Source: Torymus aiolomorphi (Eukaryota; Arthropoda; Insecta; Hymenoptera; Torymidae). Taken from it: a DNA stretch of 64,000 bases. The stretch's first letter is position 1. The number at the start of each line of letters is the position of its first letter. Of this stretch, positions 8,780 to 18,499 are shown one piece after another. Location of the stretch: positions 94,281,842 to 94,345,841 of the forward strand of contig CM070874.1 in the NCBI GenBank assembly GCA_036365515.1, written 5' to 3'. The translations under genes and the position numbers were made by a program. Below the pieces are notes generated by a model. That model was given only the letters and a program-made list of their open reading frames with translations, was not told the origin of the DNA and made no database searches.

Positions 8780-10038
8780 ATGCTATTACGTAAGAGCATG
8801 CAATCTTCGAGAAGGTTCGATGACGTCACTGTCTCACCTGTAATTAATTCGCACCTGTCCGTCTCGACCAATCAGAGCGCTTCTCTGAGTCAGTGGGCGA
8901 GTGGTGGGGGGATCCAGAAGCCCTGTTGCTTATCTACTTCCGATACCATCAGCGTACACCGTGATACACTACTCAGCTGGTTGTCAAACGAAAAGGAGAC
9001 TGAGAGAAAAAATAAGATACGCTGTGAGATTAATGGATTCTGTGACGCGTTTAATAAAATCTCAAGTGCGTATATATGTAAACTAGCTACCGACGACGTG
9101 GCTGGCGAATATCAGTGCGCACTGGGCAAAGCATGCGAAAATCTCGAGTAAGCCAGCGCCGCGATTACTAAAGTAATATCTAACGGTCAAAACAATACCA
9201 CAAACACGCGATGCTCGATTGCTAGTGTAATTAAACAACAAGGCCGTATCCACCCGGAGAAAGTGGCTCTTGATCGCGGCAAGCCTATCCCGATTTCGAC
9301 GGCAACCCGAGTAGTCATTGGCCCGCGCGACGACGTCTCGGAAAATTTCACCTCCGCAAGACTCTAAAGCCAAATTTCTTGAGTCGGTAGATCCAATACA
9401 ACTCGGCCTAAAAGTAAAGCGTATCAATTTTACAGCGAATAATTATATCGCACTCGAGGCAGACCACATAGACTCCGATGCTCTGTGTAATAGCGCCAGT
9501 TTATTAGCGGTCGGGCTCGAGGTCAAGCCCGAAAACAAACTCAATCCGCGCATCATCATCCATGACGTGCCCGTTGAGTATGATGAACAAGTAATATTAC
9601 GTAGTGTCATTGATCTTAATCTTCCCAATTTCAAATTAGAAGATATAAAAATGGTTTACATGTATCCGGCGCGTGAAAAGAAAAAACACATCTTGCATAA
9701 TCGAAATTAAGCCCGAATGTAGAAAAGCTCTGGAGAGGTTGTCGCGTTTGTATATTCCCTGGCAATCTTATCGGGTTGCAGATCATGTTTCGATTCTACA
9801 ATGTTTTCAATGTTTGAAACCCGGGCATAAAGCTGGCGAATGTAAAAAACGGCCCGGCTGCGGCCACTGTGCGGGCGAACACAACTCTAACGCGTGTAAA
9901 AAGAAAGGAGACTCGAAATGCTTTAATTGTTTCTCAACGCAGATTCAAAACTTCGCACACTCCGGTTTCGATAAATCTAAATGCACTCTGCTAAGGAACA
10001 AAATCGAGCGTAAAATTAACAGAATCGATTATGGCTAA
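8780..10038 (+). pseudogene. LINE ORF1 (gag-like, CCHC zinc knuckles), frameshifted
   Basis: The ORF is spread over three phases: 8780-9151, 9318-9710 and 9673-10038. The last piece has zinc knuckles (CFQCLKPGHKAGEC, then CGHCAGEHNSNAC and a third Cys pair), the RNA-binding hallmark of LINE ORF1. The second break is a slip in an A run at about 9677-9685. The region before the knuckles would correspond to the RRM-like part, but I cannot define it. The stop of ORF1 (10036-10038) overlaps the ORF2 ATG (10031), a common LINE arrangement for translational coupling. Confidence 0.75.
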
Positions 10039-12865
10039 TAATATCAATGTTAAGCCCAAGCGCACACTCAACATCTGCCACTCCAACGCGCAATCCCTTG
10101 ATGCTCATCTCCATGAATTAAAAAAAGTTATTCGCGATAACAACTTCCATGTGCTAGGGATAAGTGAGACGCATCTCAAGTCGTGCTTCGCATCGTGCAG
10201 AGTTGAAATACCACACTTTAGATTGTTTCGAGTGGACCGTATCGGCCCTAAATGGAGAGGTGTAGGTGTATATGTGCACGAGTCATTAACCGCGAAAGAG
10301 ATTTGTCGGTCCGACCAGCCAGAAATCTACCGTAAAAGGCCAGAGTTTTTATTTTTAGAGCTGTCTTTCAGCAATCTTAAAGTACTTTGTGGTGTCATTT
10401 ACAGTCCCCCGCATTGCGGCTATTGGGCAGACGTCGAGGAGGCCCTATTAAACTGCAATAATGCCTACGACTTCACCTTGATTATGGGCGATTTTAATAT
10501 CGACTGGCGCGTAACCTCTACTCCACGTAAAATACTATCTGACTCACTTACGAGCTGTTTTTTAGAGCTCCTGCCATACAACACTACGAACCACGAAGTT
10601 AAGAAAGGCGTAGAATCCAACACTACGATAGACTACATCTGTGTGTCTGATCGTTCGAAAGTCATCTCGTTCGATCAAACTTCCATCCCGAACATTTCAA
10701 CTTACAACGTTCTGTTCGCCGTCCTTAACTTCGTTGCTCCGGAGTTCGTCCCTATCCCTATTATAAGGCGCTCATATAGAAACTTCAACCTCGACAGTCT
10801 TCTACATGATTTAGATTCCGTTGACTGGAATTTGTTTGATTCACTAGCTAACGTTGATAGCAAAGTAAAATTTCTGTCTGACTCTCTCACACATGTCTAC
10901 AACATACACGCACCGCTCCGGGTCTTTACCCCGAAAAAATCCTACTCTCCGTGGGATGACCCCTGCAATTAGATCATTAATCTCAGCCCGCAATAACGCC
11001 TGGAGCTCGAGTAAAAGAGGAGGTGGGGCGACTGCCCGCGCTAGGTATAAATCGCTACGCAACTCTGTTCAGAGAGAAATAAGGAACGCGAGGTATAATT
11101 TCTTCAAATCAAAATTTAATAGCTGTGCCGGCTCCAGGGTAATGTGGAAAATAATTAACGAGCTCGGCATCACCAAATCCTCAACTTGTCAGCAGATGCC
11201 TGCGGATCCTGACAGCTTTAACAGGCATTTCATCGGCTCCAGTAACCCTACCACCCACTATGACTCTCGGCCAACTGCGAGAATATCGCCAGATACGCTA
11301 TTCTACTTCAAGCATGTTGAAATTTCCGACGTTCTTGAAGCATTTGCGTCAGCGCACTCTAACGCTCTGGGCCCCGATGAAATTCCTCTACGTCACCTTA
11401 AAGACTGACTCCCTATCATTTTGGGCCCCCTATTAAACATCGATCTATCGCTTCAATCGGGATACTTTCTATCCGAGTGGACAAAGGCCATAGTCCGACC
11501 TTTGCCCAAAAAGAAATCCGCTACCGACCTGTCTGATTTTAGACCTATCAGTATACTCAGCGCCGCCCCAAAAATCCTAGAGATCGTTGCGCTCAAACAA
11601 ATATCTAGTTTTGTTTCGAAGAGGGGTTTATTACACGAGCATCAATCAGGCTTCCGGAAAGGCCACAGTACCCATACTGCCCTGATCCGTACAGTAGACG
11701 ATATTAGAATTGCAATTGAGGCTAGTCGCGTTACGCTGTTAATCGGGATCGCCTACTCCCTGGCCTTTGATCTCGTCAATATTAAAATATTTATTGATAA
11801 GTTAGGCTTCTATGGTTTCTCAAAATCTGCATGTGCATGGATTGAATCATTCTTAACGGACCGCTCACAAGTCGTTGCATTTACAGACGGTAAGCACTCA
11901 GCGCCCTTGAAAAGAAATGCAGGTGTCCCTCAAGGCAGCCTTCTTGGACCGTCGTTCTTCTCTCTTTTCATAAATGGTATGCCTCTCGTTCTAAAACATT
12001 GTAAAGACCATCTATATGCCGATGACCATTGTATCTATCGCAGCGGTAGCTTCCACGATTTGCCCGATTTAATCGAAAAAGTCAACGAAGATCTTTAAAA
12101 TATTTCCCGCTGGGCCCATCGGAACGGCTTAATCATAAATACGTCGAAAACGCAAGCAATTTGGATCGGCTCTAGAGGGTACATGAGTCGGATGCGTCAG
12201 CTTAATCTGCCGAAGATCTATATAAACGGTGTAGTTATAGAGCCCAGCGAAACACTTAAAATACTGGGCATTACGCTAGACAGCACGCTCTCATGGAGAC
12301 CCCAATGCAATATCACCGCGAAGAAAAGCTTTGGCGCCCTTGCTGGTCTTCGTAAATGCGGCCCTTACTTGCCCGATTGTACTAAGTTAACTCTCGTGAA
12401 AACTCTGGTCTTCCCGTACTTTGACTACTGCGCGGGGATCTTCCTAGATCTCTCGGACGAACTGTCTCTTAAGCTATCGCGCTGCAAAAATGCGGCGCTT
12501 CAGTTCGCGACCAGCGTTAAGATATTTGAGCATATCTCTCCTACTTATAGAAAGACAGAAATCTTAACTTTTGAGAATAGACGAGACTTCCTTGTTATCT
12601 GCTTACTCGCGTCCATTCTCAAATCTAACAGACCGCAATATCTGGCAGACACGTAAATTTTATAGATAAAGCGTATGGGAGCTTGCGACGCTCTCCCCTC
12701 GACTTAGTTATAGAGAGCTTCGAGACTGAATGTTTGCGTAACTCATTTCTTATAGGAGCAGCGTATCTATGAAATGCACTGCCCCATGCAGTCAGATCAA
12801 TGTACATGCGCCTTTGCTTTAAAACTTTGCTGTTCAAACATTTGCTAGCTGTAACTAATACATAA
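10031..12865 (+). pseudogene. LINE ORF2: AP endonuclease and reverse transcriptase, multiply broken
   Basis: The endonuclease (10031 to about 10950) shows the N-terminal NICHSNAQSL block, the catalytic Glu in GISETHLKS, MGDFNIDW and TIDYICVS. A one-base slip in a G run near 10952 moves the RT into another phase. The RT has FRPISILSAAPKILE, GFRKGHSTHTAL, PQGSLLGPSFFSLFING and the active-site YADD (HLYADDHCIY). The first catalytic Asp of motif A appears as Ala (IAYSLAFDLVN), so activity would be lost. In-frame stops lie at 11406-11408 and 12096-12098. Past 12656 the phase changes again, and a C-terminal block typical of this family continues to 12865 with a further TGA. Confidence 0.85.
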
Positions 12866-13170
12866 TTGTTTATCGATTCTGCGCCTACATGTAGTCATAT
12901 GTATTATTTTAACGTAACTGTCATATTATTTTATTTTATATTACCCTATTCTAGTCATTTTTTTTTAATTTATTTTTCTGTTTATTTTTTTTATCTTATT
13001 TGCGTTCTAGTTTTACGTATATTTCAACTTTTATAATTATTGTAGAGGGCGTGCACGCCCTTCGACAGCACACACGAAATAGTTTGTATTAACAACTGTA
13101 TGTGGCCGTTGGCTACCAAACACCCTAAGTCCTTAGTCATATTAAATAAATCAATCAATCAATGAATCAA
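12866..13170 (+). other. LINE 3' untranslated region and tail repeat
   Basis: This is AT-rich sequence followed by a GC-rich hairpin-prone stretch at about 13045-13065 (GGGCGTGCACGCCC) and a terminal run of AATA/AATC units at 13143-13166. The hairpin near the 3' end may be the recognition structure for the reverse transcriptase, as in other LINEs; that is inference. Confidence 0.5.
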
Positions 13171-13400
13171 ATCTCTCTCTCTCTCTCTCTTTCTCTCTCA
13201 CACACGTGTGTGTCGCGCATACGCACAAACACACGCGTGCACACACACACACATACACACACACGCCCGGGCGCCGATGAGTCATTGTTAGGCTCTCGCC
13301 ATAGTGGTGCTATAGTAAAAGTTTATGCAGTGCATATGCGTGGCGCACACACGCGTGTGTGAGACAGAGAAAGATACAGAGAGAGAGGGAGAGAGAGAGA
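13171..13400. repeat. CT, CA and GA microsatellites
   Basis: A (CT)n tract at 13172-13199, a (CA)n-rich tract at about 13199-13265 and a GA tract at 13366-13400 surround a short GC-rich piece. They lie at the junction between the LINE tail and the left TIR of the next element. No coding potential. Confidence 0.85.
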
Positions 13401-14041
13401 TTTTATAACTTTTGTGTATAGCCTCTCTGTACCATGGCGAATGTACCTACATCATTTTGACGTTCCAACAAACTTATACCAGGCACTGGTGTTTTTCGGC
13501 TCATTGATAGAGTAAGGACCGCAAGGTCTTTTCAAACCTTTCTCGAGGAGCGGATGACCGGCGGGGAAGTCGACTGTCGGCTATTGGAAGTCGGCCGTAA
13601 GCTGCTGGAAATCGGCTGTCGACTGTAGGAAGTAGTTGTTTCAAATGCTGTTTCAGTTATCCATACGGGTACATCGGCGGTCCAACTACTACTGACGTAT
13701 CTGGGGAGCACACCCTGGAAAGTTAGTGGCGCTGGTGTAGCAATACAAAGAACGCACTTGTGACCGATAACTACGCAGTGTAAAAACATCTCATTGGCTA
13801 CCGTTGTGTCTCCATCGTTGTGATTAGCGGCGGCGGTGCATCAGAAGAGAGCTCATTGGCTGCTGGTGCACCCCAACAGGCTGATTTAGCGACCGTGGGA
13901 GGCGCAGCGGCTAAGATCTCATTGGCCACCGCTGCGCCGACAAAAGAACTGCTTTGCCACAGAACTAGCCCCACCACAAGGCTCGCGGACTCGCGAGCGG
14001 CCGCGCGTGGGGGACACCGGACGCGGTTACGAGCTCTTCGG
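13387..14041 (+). repeat. Left TIR of the compact Polinton-like element
   Basis: This is the inverted partner of 16685-17334. It is GC-rich and contains a variable 21-bp minisatellite at about 13560-13625 (CCGACTTCC...CAGCCAACGG on the other strand). It also has three ATTGG (CCAAT-box) motifs at 13793, 13855 and 13921, spaced 62 and 66 bp apart and each within CTCATTGGC. The regular spacing suggests a promoter in the TIR. The ORFs that can be drawn through it are not protein-like. Confidence 0.85.
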
Positions 14042-14076
14042 GAGAAGTGTTTCGGAGTGCACAGTCAGTGTGAATT

Positions 14077-14212
14077 ATGATCAAACGCTGGAAACATCCG
14101 TGGACTTGTACGGTGAGTGGGTCAACCGGCTGCGGTAAAACAGTATTTGTTAAAAAATTTCTGAATCACATCGACGGCTTGAGCGACACTCGCTTCGAGC
14201 GTATTATTGGAC
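14077..14212 (+). pseudogene. Packaging ATPase, N-terminal P-loop fragment fused to TIR sequence
   Basis: The frame starts MIKRWKHPWTCTVSGSTG and includes a Walker A motif (SGSTGCGKTVFVKKFL) typical of the adintovirus/Polinton packaging ATPase. After about 45 residues (to RFERIIG) the sequence switches abruptly to a copy of the TIR 21-bp repeats at about 14213, and the rest of the ATPase is missing. The fusion looks like an internal deletion or a recombination between element body and TIR. It is a remnant only. Confidence 0.7.
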
Positions 14213-14330
14213 GACAGCCGACTTCCATCAGCCAACGGCCGACTTCCAGCAGCCAACGGCTGACTTCCATCCGCTCCTCGAGAATAGTTTGAGAAGACCT
14301 TGCGATCCTTACTCTATCTACGAGCCAAAA
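14213..14330 (+). repeat. Internal fragment of the TIR (21-bp repeats and flank)
   Basis: About 118 bp here match part of the right TIR (17098-17220 and 17590-17750), including two to three 21-bp repeats and the segment after them (CATCCGCTCCTCG, then a Leu/Lys-coding-like run). It lies directly after the truncated ATPase. It marks the place where internal sequence was lost. Confidence 0.8.
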
Positions 14331-14442
14331 ATAAAAAAATTGAAAGAATTCTAAGATAAACATCTTATTATTAAAAGTTATTTTCTTTTCTGTTCTTTTT
14401 TGCTTAATTCAATATTAAACACTTGCAAATTTTTTGTTACAG

Positions 14443-14742
14443 ATGGATCTTTCGAAGTTAAATGCGATCGCCCGTGAAGGATTCCTCCTAACGAAAAGGT
14501 TAGTCGATTTGACCAAGAGCCAGCATTATATGATAACAAGTTTGAAGACTGTGACTACCAAATACGGACGGAAAGTTGTGGTTGAGTTGGAGAGTGAATA
14601 TGATGTATTCATGACAAAAAGAGTTTCGGAAGCTCTTGTTCAAGATGAAAATTTCTTCACCAACTTCCAGAACGCCGCGAATAAGTATGAACTATTTATG
14701 ATTTACAATGGGGGTTCAAGTGTTGTGTTTAGTGGCAAATGA
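14443..14742 (+). CDS. Small conserved Polinton-type protein, unknown function
   Basis: The frame starts at the ATG at 14443 (MDLSKLNAIAREGFLLTKR) and gives 99 residues. The ATG is preceded directly by TTTTTTTGTTACAG, a good 3' splice site, so the first codons may lie in an upstream exon. The protein is mixed alpha/beta with the segment TTKYGRKVVVELESEYDVFM in the middle and an end reading MIYNGGSSVVF. Proteins of this look are frequent in arthropod Polinton-like and repeat-borne loci; I know no function. It is uninterrupted. Confidence 0.55.
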   Translation: MDLSKLNAIAREGFLLTKRLVDLTKSQHYMITSLKTVTTKYGRKVVVELESEYDVFMTKRVSEALVQDENFFTNFQNAANKYELFMIYNGGSSVVFSGK

Positions 14743-14779
14743 CTTTCTTCTAATTTTCGAGTACTAAAAATTATAATTG

Positions 14780-14941
14780 ATGGATAACCAAATCTCGCGT
14801 AAATCGTATCCTAACGATTATTGTCTTTTCGCGTTTGATTTAACTTCCGATCTATCGGCTAACGAATGCACTCATTGGAATTTGGTTAAGCAGGGTAGCG
14901 TCACATTAGATGTACGATTCGCTGAAGCATTAGAACACTGA
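14780..14941 (+). pseudogene. F54H12.2-type capsid protein, C-terminal fragment
   Basis: A 53-residue frame contains YCLFAFDLTSDLSANE, HWNLVKQGSVTLDVRFAEAL and then a stop. This is the conserved C-terminal region of the capsid protein annotated as F54H12.2-like in many invertebrate genomes, which belongs to adintovirus-type Polintons. The usual last 20 or so residues are missing and protease sequence begins immediately, so a deletion fused the two genes. The N-terminal 400 residues are absent. Confidence 0.7.
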
Positions 14942-15335
14942 CGACCATACCAAGCCTGGTATGCATTGGGTTGCGTTCTACGTCGACAGACCTTCTAACG
15001 GTCTATACTTTGATAGTTTTGGATTACCTCCTATTATACCCGATCACATAAACTGCTTGCGAAAGAATTGTAAAACATTTCGTTGGAACGCAATTCAGCT
15101 TCAAAATGACGAGTCAGATGTATGTGGTCAGTATTGTATTATGTTTTTATATTATATGAGTCATGGTTTAGGTTTCTAGAAGTTTCTCGATAATTTTTGT
15201 GTCAACTTGGAGAAAAATGATAACGTGGTTAGACGCTATGTACGGTATAAAAATGCTGACGGAAATTTCACTGGTAACGGCGGATGCTTCGTTAGATGCT
15301 TACAAAACTCTCGCTCTAAAATATCTTTGTTATAA
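14937..15335 (+). pseudogene. Adenain-like cysteine protease, N-truncated with in-frame TAG
   Basis: The catalytic elements are visible: His in KPGMHWVAFYVD, Asp in NGLYFDSFGLPP and Cys in DVCGQYCIMFLYYM. The N-terminal part before the His is lost at the junction with the capsid fragment. A TAG at 15177-15179 interrupts the frame about 15 residues after the Cys. The same phase continues for 51 codons to the TAA at 15333, with a Cys-rich tail. The enzyme belongs to the same family as the protease at 2701-3084 but is clearly a different lineage. Confidence 0.75.
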
Positions 15336-15578
15336 TTGTCAGCATTTCTATTATCACGCGGAAGAAGTTTTGATGTAAGACGATACAACGTGTATCATGG
15401 AAATTTAACCCTTTCAACTACATGTGAGTCATTGTTTAACCTTGCTCGTCTCATTCTTTACTTCTTAAACGTCTGCACTTTTTTAACCGTGTGCATAGTT
15501 TGAAGAGCTATATTTAAAGAATCGCTTGAGAGTCTTTAGCACCAGTCACTTTCTACTCGTAATGACACGCAGATCGCC

Positions 15579-16355
15579 ATGACGACTCTACCACGAGCTG
15601 CACAACACCCACATCAAGTCTTTTGTACATTGTACGCCTTAAATAAATCGTTCACCAAGAAGGTAATTGTTGGTTTGGAATACGACGAGCTCGTCGACAA
15701 TTTCGACGGCGAATGCTACAAACCCGTGGTTCGACTATTATCGAATAACTTTGAAGGTGTTGCATTTTTATACAATGACTGGGAAGAATTCAAAACAAGT
15801 TTCGACCACATTGATAAATATTTTCGTGGACTTGATAATAGTTTAAAGGACCAGAAAATTTACGGAAACGGTTGGACTTTAAAATTCACCACAAGTCACC
15901 AGGACAAAGCAATCGAAATTGAAGAAGACAGAAGGCCTGGTGTTGGTCGGGTCAAGCGGTTTCGCCATAGTTTAGTAATGAAAAAAATTACTTTTGATTG
16001 TCTCCAAGAATTTATTGTAAAGTTTGTCGATACTCGTCTTAAATATTTAAATTCTATTGCGAGTAGTGTACAATATCTTACCTGCGACGTTATGGAGTTT
16101 ATTAAAACTAAAAGTAGTCTCATGCATGAAGCACAAGTACAACTCTATACACCTAGTATTGTAAAAGATGTTGTGCATTTAGGTGACAATGATGTAATAA
16201 ACGATATAACCACTAGCGTAGAAAATCAGTGTAAAGAGGAAAAATTAGCGTCTCTATCTAAGTCCGATGTTACCGACGTATTGTATCAGTTTGTATCGTT
16301 ACATATGCCAAAAATTGTTGATGTATTAAATGTTAAATTATCTGACAATAAATAG
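15579..16355 (+). CDS. 258-residue Polinton-associated protein of unknown function
   Basis: The uninterrupted frame starts at the ATG at 15579 (MTTLPRAAQHPHQVFCT). It shows alternating hydrophobic strands, for example TKKVIVGLEYDELVDN, then VRLLSNNFEGVAFLYNDWEEF, and a helical C-terminal half. I recognise the general pattern (a short target-like N-terminal half, then a long helical region) in unknown proteins next to arthropod Polinton capsid genes. There is no catalytic motif. It is the best preserved gene of this element and lies last before the right TIR. Function unknown. Confidence 0.6.
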   Translation: MTTLPRAAQHPHQVFCTLYALNKSFTKKVIVGLEYDELVDNFDGECYKPVVRLLSNNFEGVAFLYNDWEEFKTSFDHIDKYFRGLDNSLKDQKIYGNGWTLKFTTSHQDKAIEIEEDRRPGVGRVKRFRHSLVMKKITFDCLQEFIVKFVDTRLKYLNSIASSVQYLTCDVMEFIKTKSSLMHEAQVQLYTPSIVKDVVHLGDNDVINDITTSVENQCKEEKLASLSKSDVTDVLYQFVSLHMPKIVDVLNVKLSDNK

Positions 16356-16559
16356 AAAAATTTAATTGTACTTACCATGTTCTTATTTTACCTTTACCTT
16401 TCCTTGGTCCTCTTGAACACAAATTATGATATTTTCAAAGACATTGAGTTTTAATATACATTTATAAATTATAATCAAACGTATAAAATTATATTCTGTT
16501 CTATGCTTCTCCATTAAAAATTAAAATTAATTTTATGAATTATATTTTAATTAAATTAA

Positions 16560-16672
16560 GTGGCACACACGCACACAAGCCCCCATACACACACCACACA
16601 CACATATACACGCACGCACGCACACGTACACGCACACACACACTCACACACAGTGTACGTCGCACATATGCA
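16560..16672. repeat. CA-rich microsatellite
   Basis: Imperfect (CA)n with CG interruptions. It lies just inside the right TIR. A CA tract also lies just outside the left TIR. Confidence 0.8.
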
Positions 16673-16684
16673 CAAACTACCAAA

Positions 16685-17334
16685 GAGCTCGTAACCGCAT
16701 TCGGTGCCCCCGCGCTCGGCCGCTCGCGAGTCCGCGAGCCTTGTGGTGGGGCTAGCTCCGCAGCAAACCAGTTATTTCGCCGGCGCAGCGGTGGCCAATG
16801 AGATCTTAGCCGCTGCGCCTCCCACGGTCGCTAAATCAGCTTGTTGGGGTGCACCAGCAGCCAATGAGCTCTCTTCTGATGCACCGCCGCCGCTAATCAC
16901 AACGATGGAGACACAGCGGTAGCCAATGAGATGTTTTTACACTGCGTAGTCATCGGTCACAAGTGCGTTCTTTGTATTGCTACACCAGCGCCACTAACTT
17001 TCCAGGGTGTGCTCCCCAGATACGTCAGTAGTAGTTGGACCGCCGATGTACCTGTATGGATAACTGAAACAGCATTTGAAACAACTACTTCCTACAGTCG
17101 ACAGCCGATTTCCAGCAGCCAACGGCCGACTTCCAATAGCCGACAGTCGACTTCCCCGCCGGTCATCCGCTCCTCGAGAAATGTTTGAAAAGACCTTGCG
17201 GTCCTTACTCTATCAATGAGCCGAAAAACACCAGTGCCTGGTATAAGTTTGTTGGAACGTCAAAATGATGTAGGTACATTCGCCATGGTACAGAGAGGCT
17301 ATACACAAAAGTTATAAAATCTCTCTCTCTCTCC
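16685..17334 (-). repeat. Right TIR of the compact Polinton-like element
   Basis: This is the inverted partner of 13387-14041. It contains the same CCAAT-box series (CCAATGAG at about 16797, 16862 and 16924) and 21-bp repeats at about 17100-17165. Its outer end reads into a CT tract, matching the GA tract at the outer end of the left TIR. Confidence 0.85.
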
Positions 17335-17800
17335 CAAGCGGCGGCGGCGCACCAGCAGCCAATGAGCTCTCTTCTGGTGCGCCACCACCGCTAATCACAA
17401 TGATGAAACCACAGAGATAGCCAATGAGCTGTTTTTACACTGTATCGTCATCGATCACGAGTGCGTTCTTTGTATTGCTACACCAGCGCCACTAACTTTC
17501 CAGGGTGTGGCCCCCTGATGCACCAGTAGTAGACGGACCGCGGATGTAGCCGTATGGATAACTGAAACAGTATTTGAAGCGGGTACTTCCAACAGACGAC
17601 AGCCGACTTCCATCGCCAACAGCCGCCTTCCAGCAGCCAACGGCCGACTTCCAACAGCCAACGGCCGACAGCCAGCTTCCCACCGGTCATCCGCTCCTCG
17701 GGAATAGTTTGAAAAGACCTTACGATCCTTTCTCTATCAACGAGCCGAAAAACAGCAGTGCCTGGTGTATGTGTGTTGGAACGTCAAAATATTGACGTGT
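17335..17800 (-). repeat. Third, partial TIR copy in tandem with the right TIR
   Basis: Starting right after the right TIR, about 465 bp repeat the outer two thirds of the same TIR in the same orientation, with more divergence. It has two CCAATGAG motifs (17357 and 17420) and an expanded set of 21-bp repeats at about 17595-17680. It probably is the end of another copy of the family, or a duplication of the right end. The ORFs across it encode PTADFQ-type repeats and do not look like a gene. Confidence 0.8.
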
Positions 17801-18169
17801 GTGCGTCTGTGCATGTGTGAGTATGTGTATGGGTGTATTTGCTTCTATGTGTAATTCCTTTCCTTGAGCATTTCCTCGAGAAAAAATGTTTCCCTATGTA
17901 ATTAAATAGTCAAAATAATGTCCAGCTGCAACTCGATGTACGTGACATTTTCTCATTAATCAGCAAAATTCCATAGTCCCGTACGATTAAATAAAGGAGA
18001 AAAAAGTCGACGTGGTTCTCGTTCGGAAAACATGATGGGAGACGTGGCAAGATACAATTCGATGAAGTTATGACTAATTCGAGGTAAGACGATATAATTC
18101 GACAGCAGAGAGCCCACGTGCGATGAGATCTTCCGTGGCAAAGACGAACGGTCGACCGGCAAAATCCGA
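17801..18169. other. Unassigned DNA
   Basis: A short TG-rich tract at 17798-17845 is followed by mixed sequence without ORFs or repeats that I can match elsewhere in the window. Confidence 0.4.
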
Positions 18170-18352
18170 GCGTAGTCCGAGTTTATGGAACAGCCAAAGG
18201 TGGCGTTCCAAGTTCGGGGACCTCTGTCTCTAAGCATGTCCCCTTTATGGAGCGCGTTTTCACTCAACAGTTATAAAGTTATTTATTATTTAACATTATC
18301 TTGAGACGTGCGTGAACAATCATTAGAGTTTCCTGCGTCATTTTACTCATAA

Positions 18353-18478
18353 GTAAGTATATATTTGTTTGTGAAATTCTGATTGTGAAGCACAAATAAC
18401 AAATCTAACCTATAAATTTCATAAAAAATCAGTTAGTAAGTTACATTCCTTTAGAAATTTGTTTTTTATTTTTTACAG
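18353..18478 (+). other. Intron-like sequence in family A copy 1
   Basis: A strong donor (GTAAGTAT) and an acceptor after a pyrimidine-rich stretch (TTTTTTACAG) bound 126 bp. Copy 2 has the same borders and exactly the same length (58082-58207). This supports a spliced transposase gene in the ancestral element. Confidence 0.55.
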
Positions 18479-18499
18479 ATTTTATGAAACTCAAGAAAA

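Larger units (their letters stand above)
8780..13170 (+). mobile_element. Jockey/CR1-type non-LTR retrotransposon (LINE), decayed
   Basis: Two ORFs in LINE order are present: a gag-like ORF1 with CCHC knuckles, then ORF2 with apurinic endonuclease and reverse transcriptase. A 3' untranslated region follows and ends in a short AATC/AATA-type repeat at 13143-13166. The terminal tandem repeat in place of a long poly(A) is typical of several I/Jockey/CR1 lineages. Base composition is visibly more GC-rich than the flanks. The exact clade cannot be fixed by eye. Frameshifts, nonsense codons and a changed RT catalytic residue show it is dead. Confidence 0.85.
13387..17334. mobile_element. Compact Polinton/adintovirus-like remnant with about 650-bp TIRs
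   Basis: The two ends are long inverted copies of each other (13387-14041 and 16685-17334), close to identical by eye apart from a few indels. Inside are fragments of viral genes in one orientation: an ATPase P-loop piece, a small conserved protein, the C-terminal end of an F54H12.2-type capsid protein, an adenain-like protease and a 258-residue unknown protein. No polymerase or integrase is left. The gene types differ from those in the first Polinton, so this represents a second lineage. TIR length fits Polintons. The target duplication could not be read because both ends abut GA/CT repeats. Confidence 0.75.

Noticed and set aside
13532..13789. 85-codon ORF, also present at 16931-17188
   Set aside because: It lies in the TIR and is preserved because the TIR arms are near identical; composition and the 21-bp repeats argue against a protein.
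17574..17795. 73-codon ORF with PTADFQ repeats as a possible structural protein
   Set aside because: The repeats are the 21-bp minisatellite; copy number varies and there is no conserved start. The C-terminal few residues remain slightly suspicious and are noted in the findings.
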